A stretch of DNA of 64,000 bases from JAXDJJ01 sp034665745 (GTDB lineage Bacteria > Actinomycetota > CADDZG01 > WHSQ01): NCBI GenBank assembly GCA_034665745.1, contig JAXDJJ010000062.1, positions 15,364 through 79,363 of the forward strand, in the 5' to 3' direction. Of the stretch, positions 29,101 to 37,125 are shown piece after piece (the first letter of the stretch is position 1; each line of letters begins with the position of its first letter). The notes beneath the pieces were generated by a model, which worked only from the letters and a program-made list of their open reading frames with translations, did not search any database and had not been told where the DNA came from. A program made the translations under genes and the position numbers.

Positions 29101-29404
29101 GCACCCGGGTCTTGCCGGTGCCCGGCCCCCCGAGTACCTCGAGGGGGCCCGTGGTGTGCTTGAGAACGCGCTGCTGATCCGTATCCAAGGTGATGCCCGT
29201 CGCACTGCCCTCCGCTGAGTGGGTTGTGTCGTCACCGTAGCGGAGGGGTGCGACAAGAATGAGTTTTCGCGCCCTCGGGCCGGCGGATTCCGAATCACCT
29301 ATACCTTGTGTGAGAAACGGACCCGCCAGTGGTTCTTGTGGTTCCAGTGGTACCGGTACCACAGGAACCACTAGATCGACCTCATCTGGGAGAGAGAAGC
29401 TCAT
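26141..29404 (-). CDS. adnA: AdnA-type UvrD-like helicase with Fe-S RecB-family nuclease
   Basis: First subunit of the AdnAB-like resection complex. Walker A is EVLGGPGTGKTRVLEERF. Motif II reads ILVDDGQEL, a departure from DExQD. The C-terminal nuclease has GRIDRVD, VITDYKTSR and QLAIYHL. Cys residues in YDNCGLQY and CTWCKFKPLC fit a 4Fe-4S-stapled nuclease. The start is uncertain. The conserved region begins near ITLDTDQQRVL. A TTG at 29188 fits it but lacks a well-spaced SD, and the ATG at 29404 used here (1087 residues) forces translation through the palindromic element at 29328-29372, giving a Val/Pro-rich N-terminus. An even longer frame is unlikely. The two genes overlap by four bases with adnB. 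Confidence 0.85.
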   Translation of the reverse strand: MSFSLPDEVDLVVPVVPVPLEPQEPLAGPFLTQGIGDSESAGPRARKLILVAPLRYGDDTTHSAEGSATGITLDTDQQRVLKHTTGPLEVLGGPGTGKTRVLEERFIKLARDGVGPDRILFLVPNRGQKMALQDRLTRRLLSDEGFAALIEVPVYTWHGLAYHLVSRHYDLLDYSEPPVLLTSPEQWGAIRDALYREPKENWPHHKHLLENRGFVDEVVDFFIRVGQRAMDPAELEPLKNVRPAWAELIDFYKRHHTHLRQRSRVDYPTLMRDATELIANYDDVRDTLHRRFNHILVDDGQELALVQQRLLLFLTGFTTGEGEGRSLVLAGDPDSAIETFRGAEPEWIDDFAKEFGDHDTVTLSTSYRLAPELGAATTRLIEHNDLRSHRPTSFAGEAELDVKRFGNLAAEVDAVAREIRMAHLNDKIPYEDMAILLTSPRSMLPPLERALDALEVPFSLLAPDRPLGREPIVRAFADLARLAFNDNPSPDEVNELLRSPLIDLEDSEVRDLERLARIEGLTLTAVVDDPDKVDVDQSIKDKVNELRELRDVLRTKKDDPADAAFWVVWERSHLCAELQERARQSVDDSAHRDLDALVAFSKALGRFVERRRGTGTFLEYLDGIGRADFGSDPWLPPERSGGGVNVVSFHGAKGKEWSVVAVCGVVEGAIPKGRRATGLFDPYFLDETDPISRTRKNEMEDRRVFYVSVTRAKKRCLVTTSPGPTRRGEPSRFIEDLTGSIPEVEKREQDMPPLTFSEAAARHRRVLADVTATPSERVAALAAIAHIVKLDPSCAAAQPNEWWWRWDWSEGVVPIRTQQADPDDDLPADKLRTSYSRISTYDNCGLQYLFGVVLGLDPESSHNMAFGSWIHKLFEEIEQGKFKPGEFEALGNRYRDLFKPEVFPNKAIANQFWRDGQIMIDRYLTQLNPGGAAMVENSFRVELDGHRITGRIDRVDQVQHNDKDGNSVDTVVITDYKTSRHPVHWNEAKESLQLAIYHLAAKADPEISALGEPSLMQLVYPGAPLSRGKVATRSMNPKEAEEAIKRLPNLMEGVLAEDFRPDPEADCTWCKFKPLCPLWSEGKELPA

Positions 29405-29879
29405 CGAAAAGACACCCGCCCTAACCGCTCTCGATGGCAGCGGCCTCGCATTCGAGGTCATCGAGACAGAGCGAGCCACCAGCGCGGAAGAGAGCGCCGA
29501 GTTCCAAGGGATCGAGCTGCGGCAGCTCCTCCGCACGATCGTGATCCGGCGCGGCGAGAACGACTACGTCTTCGTCCTCACGCCCGGGGGCAGGAACATC
29601 GAGTGGGGCAAGCTCCGGAAGCACCTCGGGGTCTCCCGGCTCTCACTGCCCGAGAAGGAAGAGGCGACCCAGGCAACCGGCTACGAACGAGGGGCCATCA
29701 CGCCGTTCGGCTCGACGACCGCCTGGCCAGTGATCGCCGATGCCTCGATAGAAAGGGAGGAGAAGGTCGCTATCGGTGGTGGCGGGCATGGAGTGAACCT
29801 GCACATCCGGGCCGGCGATCTCATCGACCATCTGAAGGCCGATGTGGTCGATGTCACCAAAGAGACGACCTTCTCCTAA
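29259..29879 (+). CDS. YbaK/EbsC-type aminoacyl-tRNA deacylase
   Basis: The conserved part (from KTPALTALD to the end, about 158 residues) matches YbaK/ProX editing-domain proteins: KLRKHLGVSRLSLPEKEEA, TGYERGAITPFGS, VIADASI and the GGGGHG turn. Such proteins hydrolyse mischarged Cys- or Ala-tRNA(Pro). The family normally starts two to five residues before KTPA, but no ATG, GTG or TTG is present there in frame. The nearest are GTG 29310 and ATG 29259, the latter with GGAGG 12 bases upstream. Either makes the ribosome read through the palindromic element, adding a Gly/Thr/Ser-rich N-terminus. A non-canonical start (ATC at 29403 behind GGGAGAGAG) or a sequence error is also possible. Confidence 0.78.
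   Translation: MSFRALGPADSESPIPCVRNGPASGSCGSSGTGTTGTTRSTSSGREKLIEKTPALTALDGSGLAFEVIETERATSAEESAEFQGIELRQLLRTIVIRRGENDYVFVLTPGGRNIEWGKLRKHLGVSRLSLPEKEEATQATGYERGAITPFGSTTAWPVIADASIEREEKVAIGGGGHGVNLHIRAGDLIDHLKADVVDVTKETTFS
29328..29372 (+). repeat. 45-bp near-palindromic element, copy A
   Basis: Centre GTGGTACCGGTACCAC, a perfect 16-bp palindrome. The left arm adds two GTGGTTC-type 9-bp units and the right arm one. Its sequence equals the reverse complement of copy B (42157-42201) at 43 of 45 positions. It lies inside the overlapping 5' ends of the adnA and ybaK-like frames. Confidence 0.85.
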
Positions 29880-29888
29880 AATCCCGGC

Positions 29889-30572
29889 ATGGCTAAGAAG
29901 GTTGCAGACGGTGTGTGGCAGGTGGTTGCCCTAGGCAACGTCTTCATCGTCGAGCACGACGGTCTCGTCGTTATCGATGCAGGCGTCGGGAACAAGACCG
30001 ACAAGGTGTTTGCGGGCATCGAAGCATCAGGGCACGTGCCGACCGATGTGCGGGCGATCTACGTAACCCACTATCACAACGATCACGTCGGCGGCCTTGC
30101 CGAACTCGAGAAGGCGACCCAAGCCACGGTGTTCGCGCCTGCGAGTGAAGCCGGGACGATCCGCTCGGGGGCCGCGACGCCGCCGAAGCAGAAGCGCGGA
30201 TTGCTCGGTGAAGTGTTCGTGCGCTTGGGCAGCACCGCGGCGCAGGACCCGGCCCCCGTGCACGAAGAGGTCAACGGCGGCACCGCGTTGCCGGACGGGA
30301 CCAAGGTCATCTCGACCCCGGGTCACACCGCAGGACACGTTGCGTACCTACTGCCGATCCACAACGGCTTCCTGTTCACCGGCGACGCCGCGGTCAACCT
30401 GTTGCTGAAGCCCGACATCACGCCGATCAACGAGAACTTCGCCGGGGCCGAGCAAAGCTTCGTTGCGTTGGGGAATCACCGTTACGAGATGGTGGGCTTC
30501 GGTCACGGCCGGCCGATCACGTCCGGGGGCACGGCGAAGATGACCGCCGCGGCCCGCAAGTACCGCCGCTAG
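29889..30572 (+). CDS. Metallo-beta-lactamase-fold hydrolase
   Basis: A 227-residue cytoplasmic MBL-fold enzyme (no signal peptide). The metal-binding motif is THYHNDHVGG with H61, H63, D65 and H66. H146 (TPGHTAGH), D166 (FTGDAAV) and a C-terminal GFGHG His complete a binuclear zinc site typical of glyoxalase II-like or lactonase-like members. The substrate cannot be assigned. It starts nine bases after the ybaK-like stop with no clear SD, so it is probably translated from the same message. Its 3' end overlaps the convergent NicO-type gene by four bases. Confidence 0.88.
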   Translation: MAKKVADGVWQVVALGNVFIVEHDGLVVIDAGVGNKTDKVFAGIEASGHVPTDVRAIYVTHYHNDHVGGLAELEKATQATVFAPASEAGTIRSGAATPPKQKRGLLGEVFVRLGSTAAQDPAPVHEEVNGGTALPDGTKVISTPGHTAGHVAYLLPIHNGFLFTGDAAVNLLLKPDITPINENFAGAEQSFVALGNHRYEMVGFGHGRPITSGGTAKMTAAARKYRR

Positions 30573-31387
30573 AGCAGGTACGAGAGCCCAACCCCGATGC
30601 TGACGATCGCGGTCACCGACGCCAGCACGAGATAGATACTCGGGAGCTTGCTCCCCCGTCCGAACCCCGCTGCGCTAACGCCGACGAGGATCGAGTTGCC
30701 GATGAACAGACCGGCGACGAACGAGATCAGCACTCCGAGCCCACCGAACGCACCGGTCACACCTGCGGCCGAGGTGAACAGCACCACCTGAGACGGTGTC
30801 TCGGCCCCCACCCCATGGATCATCCCGATCCCAAGAGAGGTCGCGACGCCGTATTCGGTGAACGGATCCGAGGGGGCCGGAAGGACGTGGCTGTGCACAT
30901 GCGAGTGCGTGCGGGTCTTGACCGCGCCGGGCGACGCGTCCGGATGACGGAGATCCTCGTGTGCGTGATGGTGCCCGGCGAGATCGTGTTCGTGGGTGTG
31001 GGAGATCTCGACCTCTCTCACGGGGGTGCGTCGCAACCATGCCACCGTCCGCTTGAGACCCGACAGGATCAGCATCCAGCGGCTGCGGAGCTTCGCCTCG
31101 CGGCCGAACCGGATCAACGTGTAGATCACGTAGATCCCGAGCAGCACCAGCGTGGCGCCGATGACCCGGCCCATCACGTCGTCGAAACGCGGCGGGATCT
31201 TCTGCCCCGCAAGGATCGCGAGCCCGCACAACAACGCGAGAACGATCGCGTGACCTATGGCGTAGACGGTGCCGAACCTGATGGCCTGGCGACGGTCGGT
31301 CTGGGACGAAGTGATGTCGGTGATGGCCGCGATGTGGTCGAGGTCGAAACCGTGGCGAAGACCTGCGAAGAAGACCGCTATGAGCAC
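30569..31387 (-). CDS. NicO/NiCoT-type nickel-cobalt transporter with His-rich loop
   Basis: A 272-residue polytopic membrane protein with about six hydrophobic segments. The first carries the transporter signature RHGFDLDHIAAITD (H12, D15, D17, H18), which in NiCoT/NicO proteins binds Ni or Co. A central cytoplasmic or external loop (about 130-170) is very rich in His (HTHEHD, HHHAHED, HSHVHSH), as in RcnA-type exporters. Direction of transport is uncertain: the loop favours efflux or metal buffering. The start is GTG at 31387 with no strong SD. It lies 22 bases downstream of the second ABC gene of the peptide-export operon on the same strand and could be co-transcribed with it. Confidence 0.85.
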   Translation of the reverse strand: MLIAVFFAGLRHGFDLDHIAAITDITSSQTDRRQAIRFGTVYAIGHAIVLALLCGLAILAGQKIPPRFDDVMGRVIGATLVLLGIYVIYTLIRFGREAKLRSRWMLILSGLKRTVAWLRRTPVREVEISHTHEHDLAGHHHAHEDLRHPDASPGAVKTRTHSHVHSHVLPAPSDPFTEYGVATSLGIGMIHGVGAETPSQVVLFTSAAGVTGAFGGLGVLISFVAGLFIGNSILVGVSAAGFGRGSKLPSIYLVLASVTAIVSIGVGLSYLL

Positions 31388-31409
31388 GTAGTCAGGTTAG
31401 ACCTTTCGA

Positions 31410-34076
31410 CTACGCGATCTGGCGCGATGCGAGGTCATAGAAGTGGCCCTTGAGAGCCATGAGCTCGTCGTAGGTCCCGTTCTCCATGACCTTGCCTTTG
31501 ACCATCACGATGATGCGGTCGGCGTCGCGGATCGTGGACAGGCGGTGGGCGATGACGATACGGGTCACTGACAGCTGCTGAAGGCTCTGGGTGACGACCT
31601 TCTGGGTGATGTTGTCCAGTGCGCTGGTGGCTTCATCGAACAACAGGAATCGAGGCTTCGTGGCGAGGGCACGAGCGATCAGCAAGCGCTGCTTCTGCCC
31701 GCCCGAGAAGGCTCCCCCGGCGGTGACGAGGGTGTCCATGCCCATCGGCATCTGCTCGAGGTCGGAATCGAGCCCCGCCGCGGCCGCCGCGGCCCACGCA
31801 TCGTCGCGGGAGAGTCCAGACTCGCCGACGATGTTCGTGAACACCGAGCCCGGCATCAATTGCGCGGTCTGCAACACGACACCGATCTGTCGACGCACGA
31901 GCTCGACATCGAGCGTGTCGAGGTCCTGGCCGTCATAGATGACGGAACCCATCTCGGGCTTCTCGAACCCGAGCAGCAACCGGATCAGCGACGACTTGCC
32001 CGCGCCCGACGGACCGACGACCGCGACGAACTCCTTGGGCGCAACCGAGATGCTCACGTCGTTCAGGATGATCGGGCCGTCTTCTTCGTATCGGAACGTG
32101 ACGTGGCTGACCTCTAAGGCTCCGCTGAGCTGGCCCGGATCGGCAGCATCGGCCGATACCTCGGGGATCGCATCGAAGATCGGCCTGGCACGCTCGAACA
32201 ACGGGATCGTCTGCAACACGCTGCCAAGGGTTCCCGTGATGGTGCGACTAGCGACGAGCACCTGGCCGAACGCCGCAAAGAAGGCGAGGAACGAACCAGG
32301 GTCGATGTTGCCCGAGCCGCGCTTCGCCAGCCACCAGAACAACACCAGGGTCGTGATCGGGGGCCACGCGGCGGTGAACGTCGCCTGGAAACTCTTGAGG
32401 TTGCCGGCCTCCAAGCCCACCTCTTGCTTTCGAGCGAACAAGCGGGACCATTCGGCGAACGCACGCGACTCGGCAGCGGTCACACGCAGCTTCGACACGC
32501 CTGTGATCTGTTGGATGACCATGCCTTGGAGTTGGCCGGTAAGGGACTGAAGCTCGCGCTGTTTCTTCACCTGCTGGAAGATCAGAGCGAACGTGATGCC
32601 AGACGAGATGGTCACCAGACCAAGGGCGATGATCGCCAGTACGGGGTCGTAGACGAACAGCAACGCGAGACTCGACAGCGAGAAGATCGCACCCAGGATC
32701 GCCGAGAACCCTGCCTGCGCAAGGATCTGCCGGATCGCGTTGATCGACGTCGCGCGTTGAGCCAGGTCACCGACGGAGAACTGCCGGAAGAACGACACCG
32801 GCAAGCGCAACAACCTGTCCCACAGCGCCGATGACAACGAACCATCGAGCCGGGTCTGTAGACGCACGAGGTTCAGCGACTGCGCCATGTTGAAGAACGC
32901 GGCGGCGAGCGCGCCCAGGACTAACGCGCCTACAAGTACACCCAAACGACCGGTGTCACCCGACGGGATGATCGAGTTGAACAACGTTGCCGTCGCGATG
33001 GGCGTGATCAACGCAAGAGCTGCAGATGCGAGGCCGAACAATGCGATACGGCCGATGTCCATCTTGGCGCCGAACAGGCCCATCTTCAGGATGTCCTTGA
33101 CGGTGACGGGCTCGGGATTCCATGACCGATAGAAGGTCACTGCGGTTGGAGTGATCTCGGCTGCGACCTTCGCGTCGACCGCGCGCCGTTCGCCGCGGCC
33201 GTGGTCGATCAACTCGTAGTGCTTCGCCCCCTTCGGGACGAGAGCGATGGGCGATCCGTCGGCATCCAAGCGACCGAGCAACGGTCCACCCTCTTTGCGC
33301 CACCAGTTCTCCTCCAAGGAGATCTGGCGGAACCGCAAACGCGATGCCTTCGCGATCCTGCGGAGAGGGTTGCTCCCGCGGTATTCGCCACCGCGTGGCG
33401 GAGCGTTGATGGCCATGCCGAGCACGTCACCGATGCTCTGACACGCGGCGAGCAAGGGATCGTCGGCTTTCGGCAGGGCCACGACCTCGCGCGCCGCAAG
33501 CACCGCGGCCATCGTTTGGATCGCGTCGGTCTGAACCTGCTCGTCTCGGGTCACCGATGCCTTGAGACGGCGGGTCTCGATCTGCTCGAGGTCGTCGAGC
33601 AACGCACGCATCACCGCGAGGCACTCTTCGCCATACGCCGAGAGCTCGGCGACCTTCTTGACCTCGGGCCGCGCAGGCATCGCCTTGAGTTCGTCGGATT
33701 GCTCGTCACGGGTGTAGCGCACGAGGCCCGCTTCCATGCCCTCGATCCATCCGCCGGCAAGAGCGACGACCTCCTCGGGTGCTCCGTTGGACTTGATCTT
33801 GTTCAACGGCACCTGGCGAACCTTCGTACCGACGTTGCCGGTACCGAACGCTTCGAGCCCCTTCGTCGTTTCGACCCCGAAGAACGCCTCGCCCGGCCCC
33901 AAGGCCAGGATGAAGTGGCGAGCACCGCTCGTCTCCCCTTCGGTCTCGATCGCGAACGTGACCAGCTCGCCTTCTTCGACGACGTAAGCCGAATCCGGAT
34001 CCGACAACGCGAGAGGCGCGTTGTTGCCTACCTCGACGGTCGGTCCCGTGAGTTTCCAGCGCTCGGCGGTTGCCAC
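31410..34076 (-). CDS. NHLM/NHLP-type bacteriocin-system ABC transporter, second permease/ATPase
   Basis: An 888-residue ABC exporter half-transporter of the family found in nitrile-hydratase-leader (NHLM) peptide systems. The GTG start at 34076 shares one base with the TAG of the upstream C39-ABC gene. The longer in-frame extension is rejected. A soluble N-terminal region of about 370 residues precedes the membrane domain and has no C39 protease Cys. Membrane segments follow from about residue 380. The ATPase shows VGPSGAGKSSLIRLLLG (Walker A), AFSGGQKQRLLIARAL (signature) and FLLFDEATSALDN (Walker B). It likely pairs with the C39-containing ABC protein to export the precursor-derived peptides. 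It is the last clear member of the operon before the NicO gene. Confidence 0.88.
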   Translation of the reverse strand: MATAERWKLTGPTVEVGNNAPLALSDPDSAYVVEEGELVTFAIETEGETSGARHFILALGPGEAFFGVETTKGLEAFGTGNVGTKVRQVPLNKIKSNGAPEEVVALAGGWIEGMEAGLVRYTRDEQSDELKAMPARPEVKKVAELSAYGEECLAVMRALLDDLEQIETRRLKASVTRDEQVQTDAIQTMAAVLAAREVVALPKADDPLLAACQSIGDVLGMAINAPPRGGEYRGSNPLRRIAKASRLRFRQISLEENWWRKEGGPLLGRLDADGSPIALVPKGAKHYELIDHGRGERRAVDAKVAAEITPTAVTFYRSWNPEPVTVKDILKMGLFGAKMDIGRIALFGLASAALALITPIATATLFNSIIPSGDTGRLGVLVGALVLGALAAAFFNMAQSLNLVRLQTRLDGSLSSALWDRLLRLPVSFFRQFSVGDLAQRATSINAIRQILAQAGFSAILGAIFSLSSLALLFVYDPVLAIIALGLVTISSGITFALIFQQVKKQRELQSLTGQLQGMVIQQITGVSKLRVTAAESRAFAEWSRLFARKQEVGLEAGNLKSFQATFTAAWPPITTLVLFWWLAKRGSGNIDPGSFLAFFAAFGQVLVASRTITGTLGSVLQTIPLFERARPIFDAIPEVSADAADPGQLSGALEVSHVTFRYEEDGPIILNDVSISVAPKEFVAVVGPSGAGKSSLIRLLLGFEKPEMGSVIYDGQDLDTLDVELVRRQIGVVLQTAQLMPGSVFTNIVGESGLSRDDAWAAAAAAGLDSDLEQMPMGMDTLVTAGGAFSGGQKQRLLIARALATKPRFLLFDEATSALDNITQKVVTQSLQQLSVTRIVIAHRLSTIRDADRIIVMVKGKVMENGTYDELMALKGHFYDLASRQIA

Positions 34077-36277
34077 TACTCGGCGCTCACGAGGTTGGCG
34101 TAGTGACCTTCGGTCGCCTTCAGAGATTCGTGGGTGCCGCGCTGCACGACCTTGCCGCGTTCGAGCACGATGATCTCGTCGGCATCGCGGATCGTCGACA
34201 GGCGGTGGGCGATGATCATGCACGTGCAACCGCGGCGCCTAAGGTTGCGGTCGATGATTACTTCGGTCAGAGGGTCTAGGGCACTGGTCGCCTCGTCCAT
34301 CACGAGGATCGCGGGATTACGGACGAGAGCCCGAGCGATCTCGAGCCGCTGGCGCTGTCCCCCGCTGAAGTTGCGGCCGTTCTCCTCGACTATCGAGCTG
34401 TAGCCACCGGGCCGCGCCGCGATGTCTTCGTGGATCGCCGCGTCCTTAGCAGCTTCGATGATGTCTTCCTCGGGCACCGTCGTGTCCCACAACGTGAGGT
34501 TGTCGCGGATCGTGCCGGGGAACATCGCGATCTCTTGGTCGACGAGGCCGACCGAGTTGCCCAGCAGATAGCGCGGGATGTCACCGCGCGACATGCCGTC
34601 GAAGAAGACGTCTCCACCCCATGCAGGGAACAAGCCGGTGACGACACGTGCCGCGGTTGACTTGCCGCTACCGCTGGCACCGACGATCGCGATGCGCTGT
34701 CCAGGCCTCAACGTTGCCTCGAACTCTTCGATCAACGGCGGTGCCAAGGTGTTGTACCCGAACGTGATCTTGCCTATGTCCAGGTGGCCGGAAAGCTTCG
34801 GCCGCTCGTTCTCTTTCATCGGCCGGGACTCGTTCTTGAACGCAGGATCGACCTCGTAGTTCAAGACGTCGTCAAGACGATTCACGTTGGACTCCATCGT
34901 GCGCAGCTGGCCCCCGAGTCCCACGAGTCCGTTGATCGGGGCGATGAAGCTTGCCAACAGGGTCTGAAACGCAACCAGCGTGCCGACCGTGAGCTCGCCG
35001 TTGATAACTCGCAACGCGCCGAGGCCCAGGACTGCTACGCCGGTAAGGGCGGCAAGGAACGCCGGCAACGCGTTCAAGGTCTGGGCCGGGACATCGACCT
35101 CTTGCCGTGCATTCACGACCTTGGCCAACAGCCCCGCGTAGCGGGAGAAGAAGTCGGAGTCCGTGCCCGATGACTTCAGGGTCTCGATCGTCACGAGACC
35201 TGTGATCGACGTGGACTGAACGTGGGCTTGCTCGCGCAACAGCTTGTCGTTGAGCTCGCCGGTCTTTCTCGTGATGAACCGAAGTGCGACGAAGTTCATC
35301 AACGCGAGCCCCAAAGCGATCAACGCGAGAACCCAGTCGAAGAAGAACATCATCCCGAGGAAGAACAGCGCGGTGAAGACGTTCAAGAAGTTCGTCGCGA
35401 GTTGGCCCGACATCATGGCGCTGACGGAATCGTTCAAGCCAACGCGCATAGCGACGTCACCGGTCGAGCGTTGGGAGAAGAAGCTCATCGGCAAGCGAAG
35501 GATGTGCCAGATGAACCCACCGGACATGCGCATCGACAGCTTCGTCTGCAACCGCAACAGGTAGCGCTGCTGCAACCACGTCAGTCCTGCGACGAGAACC
35601 GCCCCCAGGGCGAGACCCATCAACAACGGCGGGACGGATTCCGGGCGCTGTCCGATCAAGAAGTCATCGATGAACACCTTGGTGAGCACGGGGATCACGA
35701 GGCCCGGGATCACGAGGGCCAACCCGGCGATCAGGAAGTAGGCGAACGCCGCCTTGACGTGACCGAGGCGCCCCAACAGACGCGGCAACGTCTTCTGCTT
35801 GCTCCCATCGGCGATGAAGCCTTCGCCCTTCTCGAACGACAAGACGATGCCGGTGAAGCTCGAGTCGAACTCTTCGTGCGTAACGACCTTGCGACCGCTC
35901 TCGGGATCGTTGAGGTAGACGCCCTTCTCGTCGAACCCCTCGATCACCAGGAAGTGATTGAACTTCCAGTAACAGATCATCGGGAGGTCGACGTCATCGA
36001 GCTGGTTGGGCTCTTTGCGATAACCGTGCGGGACCAGACCGAACGTGCGCGCGGCCGCCATGATCCCCGGCGCGTTCGAACCGTCACGCGAGATGCCGCA
36101 TGCGACGCGCAGTTTCTCGAGAGGAACGATCTTGCCGAAGTACGCAAGGATCATCGCTAGGGACGCGGCCCCACATTCGGTCGCCTCCATCTGGAGGACC
36201 GTGGGGGCCTTGACCCGCCTCTTCTTGAGGGGGGCAGATACCTCGGCCTCAGGGACCTCGGGCGCGGCGGTGGCCAC
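34076..36277 (-). CDS. NHLM/NHLP-type ABC exporter with N-terminal C39 peptidase
   Basis: A 733-residue peptidase-containing ABC transporter. The C39 domain (about 24-155) has catalytic C35 in QMEATECGAASLAMIL, H108 in KFNHFLVIEG and D124 in LNDPESG, so cleavage after a double-Gly-type leader is expected. The transmembrane domain covers about 165-455. The ATPase has GASGSGKSTAARVV, NFSGGQRQRLEIARAL and ILVMDEATSALD. The start is GTG at 36277, three bases after the HlyD-like stop, with AGG upstream. Together with the adaptor and the second ABC protein it should process and export the two small precursors encoded upstream. Family match is to the NHLM bacteriocin-system peptidase/ATP-binding protein. 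Confidence 0.93.
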   Translation of the reverse strand: MATAAPEVPEAEVSAPLKKRRVKAPTVLQMEATECGAASLAMILAYFGKIVPLEKLRVACGISRDGSNAPGIMAAARTFGLVPHGYRKEPNQLDDVDLPMICYWKFNHFLVIEGFDEKGVYLNDPESGRKVVTHEEFDSSFTGIVLSFEKGEGFIADGSKQKTLPRLLGRLGHVKAAFAYFLIAGLALVIPGLVIPVLTKVFIDDFLIGQRPESVPPLLMGLALGAVLVAGLTWLQQRYLLRLQTKLSMRMSGGFIWHILRLPMSFFSQRSTGDVAMRVGLNDSVSAMMSGQLATNFLNVFTALFFLGMMFFFDWVLALIALGLALMNFVALRFITRKTGELNDKLLREQAHVQSTSITGLVTIETLKSSGTDSDFFSRYAGLLAKVVNARQEVDVPAQTLNALPAFLAALTGVAVLGLGALRVINGELTVGTLVAFQTLLASFIAPINGLVGLGGQLRTMESNVNRLDDVLNYEVDPAFKNESRPMKENERPKLSGHLDIGKITFGYNTLAPPLIEEFEATLRPGQRIAIVGASGSGKSTAARVVTGLFPAWGGDVFFDGMSRGDIPRYLLGNSVGLVDQEIAMFPGTIRDNLTLWDTTVPEEDIIEAAKDAAIHEDIAARPGGYSSIVEENGRNFSGGQRQRLEIARALVRNPAILVMDEATSALDPLTEVIIDRNLRRRGCTCMIIAHRLSTIRDADEIIVLERGKVVQRGTHESLKATEGHYANLVSAE

Positions 36278-36280
36278 GAC

Positions 36281-37120
36281 CTAACCCTTCGGTGCGAAGA
36301 GTTTGGCGGCTGGCGTCTCTTGGTCGAGGATCACGCTGGCGGAAGTCAGGGTGCCGTTGTTGATCTCGAACGGTGGACCTTCGCCCGATGTCCACTTGAT
36401 CCCACTGACCGTCGACGTGTCCTGGGTGATGCTGACGTTGACCTCGAGAACCGAGCCGAGCCGCGACAGCTGTTGAACAAGCAACGCATTGTTGACGACG
36501 AACTGGAGACGCTCGGGTGACACCGGGAACTCCGAGATCGAGTCGACGATGCCGATGATCTCGCCGTACTCCTCCGACGCGGCCGTCGAAGGTGAAAGGT
36601 GAACCTCCATGCCCGGGCGGATCGACTTTCCTTGACCCGCGGGCATGTACACGACCGCGGTCGAGGTCTGGGACGCGGGTTCGAGAACGAGTATCGGGGT
36701 TCCCGGAGCGATCACATTGCCGGAGTCCACAAGGATCTCGGCGATGTGACCAGCGCGCGGCGTGACGACGTCGACGATCTCGCCATCGGCACCCTTCATC
36801 CGCGCTACCACGTACCCGACCTCGATATCGCGGCCGATCGCGGTACGGATCTCTGTGACTGTGCCGGCGGTCGCGGCGTCGACCTGGATGAGACCACCCG
36901 GCGGGAGTAACAAACCTGAGCCGTGCACGGTCGTGGGGGCATTGCCGAAGAACCCATAGAGCACAACGGCGGACACGACCGCTACCAACGCGACGAGGGC
37001 GATCCACCCACGTGTCGAGGTGACGCGCATGAGCTCGTCAAGCTGATCCGACGGCGCGTTGACACCGTGCATCGCTTTCTTACGGAATAGGTCTCCGGGT
37101 TTCGCCGCGGCGTCGGCCAT
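36281..37120 (-). CDS. Short HlyD-like adaptor of the NHLM secretion system
   Basis: A 279-residue membrane-fusion-type protein. One N-terminal membrane segment (about 38-60) follows a cytoplasmic tail. The lipoyl half-motifs (GTVTEIRTAIGRDIEVGYVV and GHIAEILVDSGNVIAPGTPI) lie almost directly next to each other, with no long coiled-coil hairpin between them, and a beta-barrel-like part follows. Diderm HlyD proteins use that hairpin to reach TolC, so its absence fits a monoderm cell. ATG start with AGGAC upstream. It begins five bases after precursor 2 and ends three bases before the C39-ABC gene, so it is within one operon. It probably links exporter and cell wall or stabilises the complex. 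Confidence 0.88.
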   Translation of the reverse strand: MADAAAKPGDLFRKKAMHGVNAPSDQLDELMRVTSTRGWIALVALVAVVSAVVLYGFFGNAPTTVHGSGLLLPPGGLIQVDAATAGTVTEIRTAIGRDIEVGYVVARMKGADGEIVDVVTPRAGHIAEILVDSGNVIAPGTPILVLEPASQTSTAVVYMPAGQGKSIRPGMEVHLSPSTAASEEYGEIIGIVDSISEFPVSPERLQFVVNNALLVQQLSRLGSVLEVNVSITQDTSTVSGIKWTSGEGPPFEINNGTLTSASVILDQETPAAKLFAPKG

Positions 37121-37125
37121 GAGTC

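Noticed and set aside
29328..29372. Palindromic element as an intrinsic terminator
   Set aside because: There is no U tract after it, it lies at the 5' ends of divergent genes, and an inverted near-copy exists elsewhere.
34077..34229. 51-residue extension of the second ABC protein
   Set aside because: Arg/His-rich shadow of the upstream C39-ABC gene; the GTG at 34076 overlaps its stop, as expected in an operon.
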